A stretch of DNA of 64,000 nucleotides from Solidesulfovibrio carbinoliphilus subsp. oakridgensis (GCF_000177215.2 NZ_CM001368.1:3603625-3667624), one strand, 5' to 3'; positions 1 to 12,150 are shown, counted from the stretch's first letter. Numbers and translations are program-made. Notes: generated from the letters alone by a model not told the origin.

Positions 1-9
1 GGCGGCGGC

Positions 10-2412
10 TCAGACGCCCTCGGCCCGGGCCAGGGCCTCCCGGGACTCGTCGGCCTTGCCCTGGACGGACAGGGCCCGGGCCAGCTCCTTCCAGAATTCG
101 CCCCGGTCGGGCCGCAGGGCCACGGCCTGCCGGGCCATGGCCTCGGCAATGGCCGGATCCTGCCCTTCTTCCAGATAGAGCCGGGCCATGAGGTGCAGGG
201 AAAAGGCGTCCTTGGGATCGTGGAGGAGCGCCTGGTGCAGGTGCTCCCGGGCCTCGTCCAGGCGGCCGCGCTTGAAGGCCAGCCGGGCCAGGTGGCGCAA
301 GGTCAGGGCCGGGCCGTTTTTCGCCCCGGCCGCCCGCTTGTAATACTTGAGGGCCGCGTCGAACCGTCGGCTCTCCTCGGCCATCCGCCCCAGGCGCAAG
401 AGGCTGTAGACGTGGCCCGGGTTGGCGCGCAGGCACTTCTGGAAGGCGCTTCTCGCGGCCGCGTTCTCCCCCAGCCGGCGGCACACACAGCCGAGGTTGT
501 AAAGGGCCATGGTGTTTTTGGCGTCGCGGCCGATGACCTGGGTGAATTCCGCCCGGGCCTGGGGCAGGCGGCCGAGCTTGGCCAGGCAGATGCCGAGCGA
601 ATTGCGGGCCAGGGTGTTGCCCTCGTCGGCGAGCAGGGCCTGCTTGTACTCCTCCATGGCCGCGTAGATGTCGCCCATGGCGAAAAGCCGGTCGCCGCTG
701 ACGGTCAGGGACAGGGAGTCGAAGACCGCCAGGCGCGGGCCCTTGGGCAGGAGCAGGGCATGGTCCAGGGCCTTGCGGCAGTTGTCCGGCACATCGGCCC
801 GGGCGAAGTGGAGAAAGGGATAGCCGGCCAGGCCCATGGCCGCCGTGACGCCGAGCCGTTCGGCCAGGGCCCCGACGGCGGTCTCGGCCGCCTCGAGCAG
901 GGCCGCCGGATCGCGCTCGGGCAGGTAGAAGACGAGCTTGGACGAGCTGAACCGGCCGCCGACGGCGTCCGGCCCGAAAAACATCCGGCAGGTGGCCGCA
1001 GCCTCGGCCATGTCCGCCTCGGCCGGCCGGCCGGTGCGCCGCTCGGACGGCACCTCGGGCAGAAGCACCAGGACCATGGTGAATTCCTGCCGCTTTTCCC
1101 GGTCCGAGGCCATGACCCGCAGGAAATCGTGGTGCCCGTAGAGCCCGGACACCATGTCCCGGCGCGGCGGGCCCGCGTCCCCGCCGGGGGGCGCGGCCTC
1201 GGTTTCCGGGGCCAGGAGCAGCCGGTCCCCGGGCTCGATGGGCCAGTGGGGGTCGGTCAGCTGGAGCACCTCGGCAAAGGCCATGTCCTCGCCCACGTCC
1301 ATGAGCACGGCCTCGCCCTTGAAGGTGGTCGGGTAGCGGCCGGAAAGCCGCTCGCCGTCGGATTTGCGGATGTCGAGGGTCCGCTCGTCGCGCGGCGACC
1401 AGATGAGAAACCGCTGGCCGGCCTCGGCGTCCACGCCCCGGCCGTGGCTGACCGAGATCCGGGACAGGGGCAGGGTTTCGAGGACCACGCCGCCCTCGGC
1501 CAGGATGCGGTGGTAGGCCATGACCTGGTCGCGGCCGAGGTCCTTGGCCACGGACAGGGCCCGCTTGGCCTTGCCGAGAAGGAGCCTCGCCTGTTCGGCC
1601 GGCGGGGCCACGAACTGCCCGCCGCGCATGTCCTGGGGATACATGGCGCAGCCGGCGCTGGCCGTGAGGCTGAACTGTTCGCCCGTGGCCCGGACCGGAA
1701 AGGTCATGCGGGCAAGTTCCCGCAAAAAGCCCTCGGCCGTCTCCCGGCACCGGGCCGCCGAGGCCCCGGGCAGAAAGAGGCCGAAGAGGTCGTCGTGGAG
1801 CCGGGCGGCCAGCCCCCCCTCCGGGCACATCCCTTCGAGCAGGCCGCCCACCCGGCCAAGGGCCGCCTCGGAAGCCACGAAGCCGTACCGGGCCGCCACC
1901 CGGCTAAAGGCGTCGAGATCCAGGGCGATGAGGCCGAAGCCGCCGCGAAGGCCGGTCAGGCCGGGGTCGACCAGGCTGGCCGAGCCGGGCAGGATCCGGT
2001 CCTGGACCAGCTCGATCTCGCGGGTCAGGGTCCCGGTCAGGGTGTGGCCCGAGGCCAGGCCGGTCAGGGCGTCGGCGGCCGCGGCCCGGGTCAGGGCCAG
2101 CTGGGCCAGCGCCATGGCCCCGATGCGCGGCAAAAGCGGCAGCATGGCGCGCGGCGCGGGCAGGGACGCCCCCCGGGCCACGAACACGCCAAGCAGCCGG
2201 TCGTCGGCCACGAGCGGGATCAGGAGCTTGCGCTCGGCCGGCAGGTGGGCGGCCTGGGCGTATCCCTGGCCAAAGCCGGCGGCCATGGGGTCGTCGGCCG
2301 TGGGCGGGAAAAAAAGGCTGTAGGTTTTAAACGACAGGAACCTGGAAAACACGTCTTTCAGGAACTGTTCGTGCAAAATGAGATCGCGTTGCGAAAGAGG
2401 CGCCAGAGGCAT
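10..2412 (-). CDS. Degenerate double-GGDEF and TPR protein
   Basis: An 800-residue protein if started at the ATG at 2412; a longer in-frame extension upstream looks like non-coding shadow. Residues 1-110 resemble a GAF-like sensor region. Residues about 114-300 have the fold signature of a diguanylate cyclase (DALTGLAS at the entry), but the GGDEF position reads HDDLF (206-210). A second cyclase-like unit starts near 419 (DMVSGLYG) and also lacks GGDEF. TPR helices run from about 575 to 795. Both cyclase motifs are missing, so I infer a non-catalytic nucleotide-sensing or scaffold role in signalling rather than c-di-GMP synthesis. It stands alone, divergent from the MBL hydrolase gene. Confidence 0.75.
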   Translation of the reverse strand: MPLAPLSQRDLILHEQFLKDVFSRFLSFKTYSLFFPPTADDPMAAGFGQGYAQAAHLPAERKLLIPLVADDRLLGVFVARGASLPAPRAMLPLLPRIGAMALAQLALTRAAAADALTGLASGHTLTGTLTREIELVQDRILPGSASLVDPGLTGLRGGFGLIALDLDAFSRVAARYGFVASEAALGRVGGLLEGMCPEGGLAARLHDDLFGLFLPGASAARCRETAEGFLRELARMTFPVRATGEQFSLTASAGCAMYPQDMRGGQFVAPPAEQARLLLGKAKRALSVAKDLGRDQVMAYHRILAEGGVVLETLPLSRISVSHGRGVDAEAGQRFLIWSPRDERTLDIRKSDGERLSGRYPTTFKGEAVLMDVGEDMAFAEVLQLTDPHWPIEPGDRLLLAPETEAAPPGGDAGPPRRDMVSGLYGHHDFLRVMASDREKRQEFTMVLVLLPEVPSERRTGRPAEADMAEAAATCRMFFGPDAVGGRFSSSKLVFYLPERDPAALLEAAETAVGALAERLGVTAAMGLAGYPFLHFARADVPDNCRKALDHALLLPKGPRLAVFDSLSLTVSGDRLFAMGDIYAAMEEYKQALLADEGNTLARNSLGICLAKLGRLPQARAEFTQVIGRDAKNTMALYNLGCVCRRLGENAAARSAFQKCLRANPGHVYSLLRLGRMAEESRRFDAALKYYKRAAGAKNGPALTLRHLARLAFKRGRLDEAREHLHQALLHDPKDAFSLHLMARLYLEEGQDPAIAEAMARQAVALRPDRGEFWKELARALSVQGKADESREALARAEGV

Positions 2413-2618
2413 TGCCGCTACCCCGCTTGGTGGCTGTGTGTGGGGGTCTGCTCTACCGTTGACGGGCCTGGAAAACAAGCGGAAGCGGCGGTCTTTGGCC
2501 ACGGCGCTTGACGGACCGGGCCCGGAAGCGGCACACCCTGGGCCAGGGCGCGGCAAGCGCCCCGTGGCCGTCCGGCCTGCGGCCGGCCCGTACCAAGCCA
2601 TCGGGAGTGAAGCGCTGC

Positions 2619-3245
2619 ATGGATATCCGGACTTTTCCCCTCGGCCCCCTGGAAACCAACTGCCATGTGGCGGTCGTTGGAACAGCGGCCGTGGCCGTGG
2701 ACGTCGGCGGCGACCCGGCCCAGGTCGCGCAGTTTCTGAAGGAAAAAGGCCTGGCCCTCGAGGCCGTGCTCCTCACCCACCTCCACTGCGACCACCTCTA
2801 CGGCGTCGGCACCCTGGCCCGGGAGTTCGGGGCCAAGGCCTACGGCGGCGCCGGGGACGCCTTCCTGCTCGACACCGAAGTCGGCGCGGGCGGGCTCATG
2901 GGCCTGCCGCTGGTGCCGCCCTTCGACTGGGAGCCGATCGCGCCCGGCGAAACCACGCTCCTCGGCCAGCCCTGCCGGGTCCTGGCCACGCCCGGCCATT
3001 CCCCGGGCAGCCTGTCCTATCACTTTCCCGAGGCCGGGGTGGTCTTTGTCGGGGACCTGCTTTTCTACCGCTCCATCGGCCGCACCGACTTCGCCGGCGG
3101 CGACTACGACGCGCTGATCCGGTCGGTGGCCACGGAAATCTTCGCCCTGCCGCCGGCCACCCTCGTCTATGCCGGCCACGGCCCGGCCACGACGGTCGGG
3201 GACGAGAAGCGCCACAACCCGTTTTTCTCGGAGTTCGCCCGGTGA
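2619..3245 (+). CDS. MBL-fold metallo-hydrolase (glyoxalase II-like)
   Basis: A 208-residue metallo-beta-lactamase-fold hydrolase. The start at 2619 is chosen because a GGGAGTGA ribosome site precedes it and the fold begins there. The metal-binding motif THLHCDHLYG is visible near residues 51-60, followed by downstream histidines (TPGHSPGS, YAGHGPAT) expected for a di-zinc or di-iron centre. Family members hydrolyse thioesters such as S-lactoylglutathione; the true substrate cannot be read from sequence. Its stop overlaps the next gene's start by four bases (GTGA), so the two are translationally coupled. Confidence 0.85.
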   Translation: MDIRTFPLGPLETNCHVAVVGTAAVAVDVGGDPAQVAQFLKEKGLALEAVLLTHLHCDHLYGVGTLAREFGAKAYGGAGDAFLLDTEVGAGGLMGLPLVPPFDWEPIAPGETTLLGQPCRVLATPGHSPGSLSYHFPEAGVVFVGDLLFYRSIGRTDFAGGDYDALIRSVATEIFALPPATLVYAGHGPATTVGDEKRHNPFFSEFAR

Positions 3246-3853
3246 CGGCCGGGGCCGGGCCGGGGGTGGTTTTTCTCTGCGGCCCGAGAAGCGGCGGCAA
3301 TTCCGACGCCGCCGGCCTGGCCTTTGCCCGGGGACTGGCCCGGGCCGGGCGGGAGGCGGAGATCGTCCGGCTGCGCGACCACACGGTCGCCCCCTGCCGG
3401 GGCTGCGGGGCCTGCGCCCGGCCGGGCCACCGCTGTCCCCTGGCCCGGCCGGGCGACGCGGCCGAGGCCCTGTTCGAAAAGCTTCGGGCCACGCCCGTGG
3501 CGGCCTTTGCCGCGCCCATCTATTTCTACCACGTGCCGGCGCTCTTCAAGGCCCTGATCGACCGGGCCCAGCGCCACTACGAGATCCGGCTCGCCGCCGA
3601 GGCGGCCGCGCCGCCCGTGGCCACGCCGCCTGCCCGCGCCGCCCATGTCCTCCTCGTGGCCGGCCGTCCCCGGGGCGAGCGGCTTTTCGAGGGCGCCCTC
3701 TTGACCCTCAAATACTTCCTGTGGCCGTTTCACCTGCGCCCGGCGGAGCCCTGTCTCCTGCGCGGGCTGGACGCGCCCGGCGATCTCGCGGCCGACGCCG
3801 GGGCCACGGCCCGGGTCGAGGCCTACGGCGAGGACGCCGGCCGTGGAACGTAG
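3242..3853 (+). CDS. Flavodoxin-like oxidoreductase with iron-sulfur-type cysteines
   Basis: A 203-residue flavodoxin-fold protein with a GTG start inside the GTGA overlap. The FMN phosphate loop is GPRSGGNSD (residues 14-22). A cysteine cluster C52-x2-C55-x2-C58-x6-C65 follows, which fits the compact CX2CX2CX4-7C pattern of iron-sulfur flavoproteins. PIYFYHVPALFKALIDR (92-108) is typical of the NADPH-dependent FMN reductase superfamily. It probably transfers electrons in the cytoplasm, but partners are unknown. It overlaps comF by 11 bases, so MBL hydrolase, flavoprotein and ComF form one operon. Confidence 0.75.
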   Translation: MTAGAGPGVVFLCGPRSGGNSDAAGLAFARGLARAGREAEIVRLRDHTVAPCRGCGACARPGHRCPLARPGDAAEALFEKLRATPVAAFAAPIYFYHVPALFKALIDRAQRHYEIRLAAEAAAPPVATPPARAAHVLLVAGRPRGERLFEGALLTLKYFLWPFHLRPAEPCLLRGLDAPGDLAADAGATARVEAYGEDAGRGT

Positions 3854-4607
3854 GCCGCCCCTGTTCCGCCGCCTGGCCCGGAGCCTTGGGCGTGCCCTCC
3901 TGGCCCTGGGCGACCGCTGCCAGGTCTGCCACGGGCTTTTGACCGGCCCGGCCGGCGCCGGCTCCGTCTGTCCGGCCTGCGCCGCCCGGCTGGCCCCGCG
4001 CCTTGGCGGCCACTGCCCGCGGTGCGGCGAGCTGGCCGAAGACCCGGCCGCGCCGCCGCTGGTCTGTCCGGCCTGCCTGGCCGGCGGCCGGTCCTGGGAC
4101 GGGTTCGCCTTCCACGGCCGCTACGAGGGGCTCCTTCGCGATCTGGTCCTCGGTTTCAAATTCAACGGCCGCCTGGGCCAGGGCCGGCTCCTGGCCGGGT
4201 TTCTGGCCGAAGCCTGCCTGCGGGCCGCGGCCCGGACCGGGCCGGGGTCCATGGCCGGCGGCCCGGACGTCCTTGTGCCGGTGCCGCTCCACCCCAGGCG
4301 CCTGGCCTGGCGCGGCTTCAACCAGAGCCTGGTCCTGGCCCGGCACCTGTCCCGGGCGCTCGGCCGGCCGGTGGCCCCGGCCGGCCTCGCCCGCCTGCGC
4401 GACACCACCCCCCAAAGCCAGCTGCCGGGCCCGAGACGCCTGGCCAACATCCTCGGGGCCTTTGCCGGCAGCCCGGCGGCGGTGGCCGGCCGGCGGGTGC
4501 TTCTGGTCGACGACGTCATGACCACGGGCGCGACCGTGGACACGGCCGTGCGGGCCTTGCTCCTGGCCGGGGCGGCCCGGGTCGACGTGGCCGTGGTGGC
4601 CCGGTAG
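3843..4607 (+). CDS. ComF family phosphoribosyltransferase-like protein
   Basis: A 254-residue ComF homologue with a GTG start. The N-terminal half carries zinc-ribbon cysteines (CQVC, CPAC, CPRC, CPAC between residues about 26 and 78). The C-terminal half holds the PRPP-binding signature VLLVDDVMTTGATV. ComF is linked to DNA uptake in naturally competent bacteria, but homologues occur in many species without known competence, so the role here is open. It is the last gene of a three-gene overlapping operon; about 100 bases follow before the trehalose synthase gene. Confidence 0.88.
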   Translation: MERRPPLFRRLARSLGRALLALGDRCQVCHGLLTGPAGAGSVCPACAARLAPRLGGHCPRCGELAEDPAAPPLVCPACLAGGRSWDGFAFHGRYEGLLRDLVLGFKFNGRLGQGRLLAGFLAEACLRAAARTGPGSMAGGPDVLVPVPLHPRRLAWRGFNQSLVLARHLSRALGRPVAPAGLARLRDTTPQSQLPGPRRLANILGAFAGSPAAVAGRRVLLVDDVMTTGATVDTAVRALLLAGAARVDVAVVAR

Positions 4608-4710
4608 GCCGGTCAAAAAGGCCGGGTCCGATCCGATGGCCCAACAGTGGCTAACGCGCCAGGATTGTGTATAAGGAAGGCAAAACCTGCACGGCCAAGG
4701 AGTCCTCTTC

Positions 4711-8034
<3,324 letters not shown>

Positions 8035-8043
8035 GGCGGGGGT

Positions 8044-9189
8044 TCAGGACGGGTTGCCGCGGGGAAGCCTGACCCGGAAGATGGTGCCGGTTTCGGGGCC
8101 GGACTCGAGCGCCACCGAGCCGCCGAGGTAGCGCTCGGTCAGGAGCTTGATGCTGTAGGTGCCAAGGCCCCGGCCGAGGCCCTTGGTGGAAAAGGACCGG
8201 TTGAAAATCCGCATGCGCACGCTGCGCGGGATGACGGCGCTGTTTTGCACCCAGAATTCCACCGCCTCCGGGCCGGCGGCGCAGCCCATGCGCACGAGGC
8301 CGCCCGGTTCCGTGGCCTCCAGGGCGTTTTTGACCATGTTGCCGAGCACCCGGCGCAGGAGCACCGGGTCGGAGTCGAAGACCACCGTGTCGCAGCCGTC
8401 GTGGACCTCGATCCGCTTGCCCCGGGCCTGCTCGCCGTTCTGGAAGGTGGCTTCCACCACCTCCAGGATGTCGCCGGAGCGAAGCGGCGCGAAGTTGGTC
8501 TCGAGTTCGTTGGTCTCGGCGGCCAAGAGCTGCTTCTGGTAGGTGATCTCGTCGGTGAGTTGGACCATGGCCCGGTGGATGAGCTGGGCGTCGGGGCGCA
8601 GGTCGTCCTCAACCTCCTCGGCCATGAACTCCATGAGCCCTTGCAGGCCCCCAACGGTATTGAGCATGTCGTGGAAAAAGATCCGCTCCAGGGTCCGACG
8701 CCGCTTTTCGTGGCTGACGTCGGTGATGGAAAAGATGACGAACTGCTCGGCGTCCAGGGCAAAGGGCGAGGAGGAGACCCGCAGGTCCAGCGCCTCGACC
8801 TTGCCGCCTTCCTCGCGGTTGATGTTGCACTCCTGGACGTTTTCCCGGCCGGCAAGGCCCAGCAGGATGGAACGCACGGCCCCGCAGTGGGCGCAGAATT
8901 CCCCGGTGCCGCAGCCGCCCGGGGTCTTTGCCGCGTGCACGCAGCGAAAGGCCTCGCCCGGCCGCTTGCCAAGGGCCTCGCGGATGTCCGGCACGCCGAT
9001 CGCGTCCACGAACTTGCGGTTGCCGAACACGACCTGGCGGCAACGGTTGAGCACCATGGAGATGACCGGGATGGCGTTCAGGATCGCCGGTATTTCATGG
9101 CCGGTCAGAATGGTGAACTGGCGGTCGATCTCGTCGAAGGGGGCCCGTTCGGCCGGGGCGAAACAAGTCTGGTCCAAGGCGGCGGACAT
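8044..9189 (-). CDS. PAS-type sensor histidine kinase with cysteine cluster
   Basis: A 381-residue soluble kinase. The start at 9189 is set by AGGAG six bases upstream. Residues 30-160 form a PAS-like sensor containing C83, C93, C99 and C102 (pattern C-x9-C-x5-C-x2-C), which could hold metal, an iron-sulfur cluster or a redox disulfide. The phosphoacceptor box is FFHDMLN (H173). The HATPase domain has the N box NMVKNALEA (284-292) and a glycine-rich loop GLGRGLGTYSIKLL. No membrane segment is seen, so it senses a cytoplasmic signal. No response regulator is adjacent; the nearest lie at 18.4-19.5 kb. It converges with the treS gene, with nine bases between the stops. Confidence 0.88.
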   Translation of the reverse strand: MSAALDQTCFAPAERAPFDEIDRQFTILTGHEIPAILNAIPVISMVLNRCRQVVFGNRKFVDAIGVPDIREALGKRPGEAFRCVHAAKTPGGCGTGEFCAHCGAVRSILLGLAGRENVQECNINREEGGKVEALDLRVSSSPFALDAEQFVIFSITDVSHEKRRRTLERIFFHDMLNTVGGLQGLMEFMAEEVEDDLRPDAQLIHRAMVQLTDEITYQKQLLAAETNELETNFAPLRSGDILEVVEATFQNGEQARGKRIEVHDGCDTVVFDSDPVLLRRVLGNMVKNALEATEPGGLVRMGCAAGPEAVEFWVQNSAVIPRSVRMRIFNRSFSTKGLGRGLGTYSIKLLTERYLGGSVALESGPETGTIFRVRLPRGNPS

Positions 9190-9345
9190 GGCGGCTCCTG
9201 GCTTGTATCTCTGATGATGGGCCATTGTTAAGGACAGCGCCTGGAAAGTAAAGCCCTTTTAGGAGACCCTCCCCCTTCCCCGCCCCGGGAAGGCCGCGCC
9301 TTTGCCCTTGAATAATCCCGCCGCATCTGGTCTCTTTGGACGGAA

Positions 9346-10833
9346 ATGATCACACGGCTCACGCTTCTCGATTTCATGGCCCACGCCCGGACGGTCTTCG
9401 ACCTGGCCCCGGGCCTAAACGTCCTCACCGGCCCGAACAACACCGGCAAGTCGGCCGTGGTCGAAGCCCTGCGCTGCCTGGCCAGAAATCCGCCGCCCAA
9501 ACACGTCATCCGCCACGGCGCCACCGAGGCCCGGGTGACGGCCGAGACCGACGACGGCACCACCGTCACCTGGGTCCGCCGGCCGAAATACGCCCTTTAC
9601 GAGCTGACGCGGCCGGGCGCGGCCGCACCGGAAGTGTTCGCCAAGTTCGGCCGCACCCCGCCCGAGGCGGTCCTGGCCGTGCTTGGCCTCGGACCCGTGC
9701 CCATCGAGGGCGGCGACGAGGTGGACGTCCACATCGGCAACCAGCGCGAGCCGGTCTTTCTGCTCAACCAGCCCGGTTCGGTCCTGGCCGGCTTTTTCGC
9801 GGCCTCGACCGAGGCGGCCCATCTGATTGGCATGCAAAATCGGCTGACCGACCGGACGAAAAAGGCCAAGGCCGAGAAAAAACGGCTGGAAGGACGCATG
9901 GCTGGCCTCCTGGCCGAGCTCGACAAACTTGCGCCGCTGCCGGACCTGGAACTGCGGCTCGGCGCGGCCACGGACCTGGAGGCGGCCCTGGCCGCCGGGG
10001 ACCGGCAGGCGGCCGGCCTTGCCGCCGTGCTGGCGGCCGGGCACGGACTTCGCGGCCGCGTGGCCGGCCTTGGCCGCAGCCGGGACGCCCTGGCGGCGCT
10101 CGCCTTGCCGCCGGAATTGGCCCCGACCGCCGCCCTGGCTGGGGCCGTGTCCAGGCAAGCCGCCCTGGCCGTCCGGCTCGATCGGACCGTGGGCCGCCGG
10201 CAAGCCCTGGCGTCGCTCACCGACCCGCCGGCCCTGGCCGACACGGCCCGCCTTTCTTCCCAGTCGGACGGCCTCGCCCGCCTGCGCACAGACGAAGCCC
10301 GCGCGGCCGGCCGGGCCAGGGCCCTGGGTCCGCTCGCGCCGCCGCCGGCCCTGGCCGACCTGGCCGGGCCGGCCGATCTGGCCCGCCGCCTGGACGAGGC
10401 CCGGCGGGCGGCCAAACGGCTGGCCGGCCGCGACCGGACCCTGGACAAACTGGCTGCCCCGCCCGAAACGGCCCCGGTGGCACCGCTTGCCGCCCTGGCC
10501 GGACGCCTGGAAGCGGGCCGGGCCGCGGGACACGCCCTGGCCCGCCGGAACCGGACCCTGGCCGGGCTGGCCCCGCCGCCGGTTCCGGCCGACGTCCAGC
10601 CTCTGGCCGCGACCCTGGCCGCCCTGGCCGAGGCCCGGCAGGCCGTTGCCGCCGCCGAGGCGGCCGCCGCCGGAAGCGCCGCGTCCCTGGCCGCCCTGGC
10701 CGGGCGCATCGAGGCCCGATTGGCCGAACTCCCCGCCTGTCCCCTGTGCGGCGGGGAACTCTCCGCCGCCGATTTCCTCGGGCCCGGCCACCGCCACGCC
10801 ACCCCCGGGCCCGGGGCCGGAAAGACGCCATGA
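9346..10833 (+). CDS. N-terminal half of a split Rad50/SMC-type ATPase with CxxC hook
   Basis: A 495-residue protein resembling only the first half of Rad50/SbcC. It has Walker A GPNNTGKS (29-36), a Q-loop-like FLLNQPG (138-144), then a long Ala/Leu-rich helical arm ending in CPLCGG (465-470), which looks like a zinc hook. Signature motif, Walker B and returning arm are missing; they occur instead in the gene at 12241. The arm holds five Pro-Pro breaks at exactly 39-residue spacing (255, 294, 333, 372, 411). The stop overlaps the nuclease start as ATGA. I infer it pairs with the other ATPase half and the nuclease for DNA-end processing. Confidence 0.8.
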   Translation: MITRLTLLDFMAHARTVFDLAPGLNVLTGPNNTGKSAVVEALRCLARNPPPKHVIRHGATEARVTAETDDGTTVTWVRRPKYALYELTRPGAAAPEVFAKFGRTPPEAVLAVLGLGPVPIEGGDEVDVHIGNQREPVFLLNQPGSVLAGFFAASTEAAHLIGMQNRLTDRTKKAKAEKKRLEGRMAGLLAELDKLAPLPDLELRLGAATDLEAALAAGDRQAAGLAAVLAAGHGLRGRVAGLGRSRDALAALALPPELAPTAALAGAVSRQAALAVRLDRTVGRRQALASLTDPPALADTARLSSQSDGLARLRTDEARAAGRARALGPLAPPPALADLAGPADLARRLDEARRAAKRLAGRDRTLDKLAAPPETAPVAPLAALAGRLEAGRAAGHALARRNRTLAGLAPPPVPADVQPLAATLAALAEARQAVAAAEAAAAGSAASLAALAGRIEARLAELPACPLCGGELSAADFLGPGHRHATPGPGAGKTP

Positions 10834-11777
10834 CCCTGCCCACGAAAAAAGCCCGCGGGCTCCTTTGCATCCCCGATCCCCACGTGGCCGGGGCCCCGCC
10901 CATGCAGCGGCTCGAATCCTTCATGGACGACGTCCTCTCCAAGCTCGCCGCCTGCCTGGACGAGGCCGCCCGCGAGGACCTGGTGCCGGTCGTGCTCGGG
11001 GATCTCTTCCACTGGCCGCGCGAAAACCCCAACACGTTGATGGTGGCCCTGATCGAGCTCTTCCGGCCCCATCATCCGTTCGTCCTGGTCGGCAACCACG
11101 ACAAATACCAGGCCCGGTTCACGGCCGACACCTCCCTGGCCGTCTTGCGGGCGGCCGGCGTGGTCGAGGTTCTGGAGGCGCCGGGCCTTTTCCTGCGCCT
11201 GGAGACGCCCACCGGCACGGCCGTCATTGGCGCGTCCCCGGACGGGGCGCCCCTGCCGGCCTCGGTCGAAAAGGCGGCGGACGAGGAGAGCGTCTGGCTG
11301 ACCCACCACGGCATCGGCTTTCCCGACTACCTGGAGCAGCGGATCAAGATCCGGGAAATCCCGGGCCTCGACTGGGTCATAAACGGCCACATGCACCGGC
11401 CCCAACCGACCGTCACGGCCGGCGCCACGCGCTGGGCCAACCCCGGCAACATCACGCGCCTCCACTTCAGCCGGCGGTCCAAGGAGCGCGTCCCCATGGC
11501 GGCCATCTGGCGGCCCGGGGCCGACGATCTGGAACGGTGGCCCATCCCGCACCGGCCCTTCGAGGAAGTCTTCCCGGACCAGGAGTTCCCGCCCGAGGAG
11601 ACGGCCGCGCCCGAGGTCGAATCCCGGTTTCTCGAAGGCCTGGCCCGCCTCGCCTGGCGACGCACCCGCGAGGGGGCCGGGCTGCGGGAATTTTTAAGCG
11701 CCAACTTGAACCCCGAAAACCCGGAAACGAAAATCATCTGGGAGCTTTACCGCGAGGTCACCCATGCCGACGAATGA
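10830..11777 (+). CDS. Mre11/SbcD-like metallophosphoesterase
   Basis: A 315-residue calcineurin-like phosphoesterase. Ordered metal motifs are visible: PDPH (D16, H18), GDLFHW, GNHDKYQ, THHG and GHMHRP, the set expected of Mre11/SbcD nucleases. The C-terminal 70 residues may form the capping or ATPase-binding part. Its start lies in an ATGA overlap with the upstream ATPase half, which argues for fixed stoichiometry. Next to a Rad50-like protein, a DNA exo/endonuclease is the most likely function; a phosphodiesterase on another substrate is possible. It is shorter than typical SbcD (about 400 residues). Confidence 0.85.
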   Translation: MTLPTKKARGLLCIPDPHVAGAPPMQRLESFMDDVLSKLAACLDEAAREDLVPVVLGDLFHWPRENPNTLMVALIELFRPHHPFVLVGNHDKYQARFTADTSLAVLRAAGVVEVLEAPGLFLRLETPTGTAVIGASPDGAPLPASVEKAADEESVWLTHHGIGFPDYLEQRIKIREIPGLDWVINGHMHRPQPTVTAGATRWANPGNITRLHFSRRSKERVPMAAIWRPGADDLERWPIPHRPFEEVFPDQEFPPEETAAPEVESRFLEGLARLAWRRTREGAGLREFLSANLNPENPETKIIWELYREVTHADE

Positions 11778-12078
11778 ACCGGCCGCCCCCGACGCCGACG
11801 CCCGCCTGGAACGCGAACTGGCCGGGCTCAAGGCCCAATACGAACGCCTGCGCGACGACAAGGTCCGCACCGAGCAGGACCTCTCCCACCTTCAAAACCA
11901 GCTGGCCGAACTCGAAGCCAAGGCGCAGGCCGAATACGGCACAGCCGACCCCGAGGCCCTGCGCCGGCTCCTGGAACAGAAGCGCGCCGACAACGCCCGC
12001 CTCGTGGCCGAGTACCGCGACCACATCGCCACCGTGCGCCGGGAATTGGAGTCGGTGGAGAAGGCGTTTGAAGGGTAG
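11764..12078 (+). CDS. Small coiled-coil protein of the split Rad50 cluster
   Basis: A 104-residue charged helical protein overlapping the nuclease gene by 14 bases. Residues 12-100 have heptad-like spacing of Leu/Ala/Val with many Glu, Lys, Arg and Gln, interrupted once near YGTADPEAL (about 59-67), so it probably folds as a helical hairpin. No enzymatic motif and no recognised family. Because the second ATPase half has only a short helix in front of its ATPase motifs, this protein could supply a returning coiled-coil strand; that is inference. Confidence 0.7.
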   Translation: MPTNEPAAPDADARLERELAGLKAQYERLRDDKVRTEQDLSHLQNQLAELEAKAQAEYGTADPEALRRLLEQKRADNARLVAEYRDHIATVRRELESVEKAFEG

Positions 12079-12102
12079 AAAGAGGAAAGAAAGGGGGATG
12101 AA

Positions 12103-12150
12103 GAATGCCTCCGGCGGCCGGGAGGGGATGATCCCCTCCCGGACCCTCCC
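12103..12150 (+). repeat. Repeat family A, copy 1
   Basis: Contains GCCTCCGGCGGCC (12107-12119) running into a perfect 11-bp stem with a TGA loop (12118-12142). It lies between the coiled-coil gene and the second ATPase half. It is an inverted partner of the copy at 12998-13048, so the two bracket the gene between them. No T-tract follows, so it is not a classic intrinsic terminator. Confidence 0.85.

Noticed and set aside
193-2511. A 772-codon plus-strand frame opposite the GGDEF/TPR gene
   Set aside because: Composition is Gly/Gln/Ala/Val-rich with no domain; it mirrors the high GC third-position bias of the real minus-strand gene.
9336-10829. The long upstream extension of the nuclease frame
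   Set aside because: The extension is Arg/Pro/Gly noise overlapping the ATPase half; the phosphoesterase fold begins at the ATGA overlap at 10830.
9346-11777. A plain sbcC-sbcD pair
   Set aside because: Gene order is reversed, the ATPase lacks its second half in this gene, and that half is found in a separate gene downstream.
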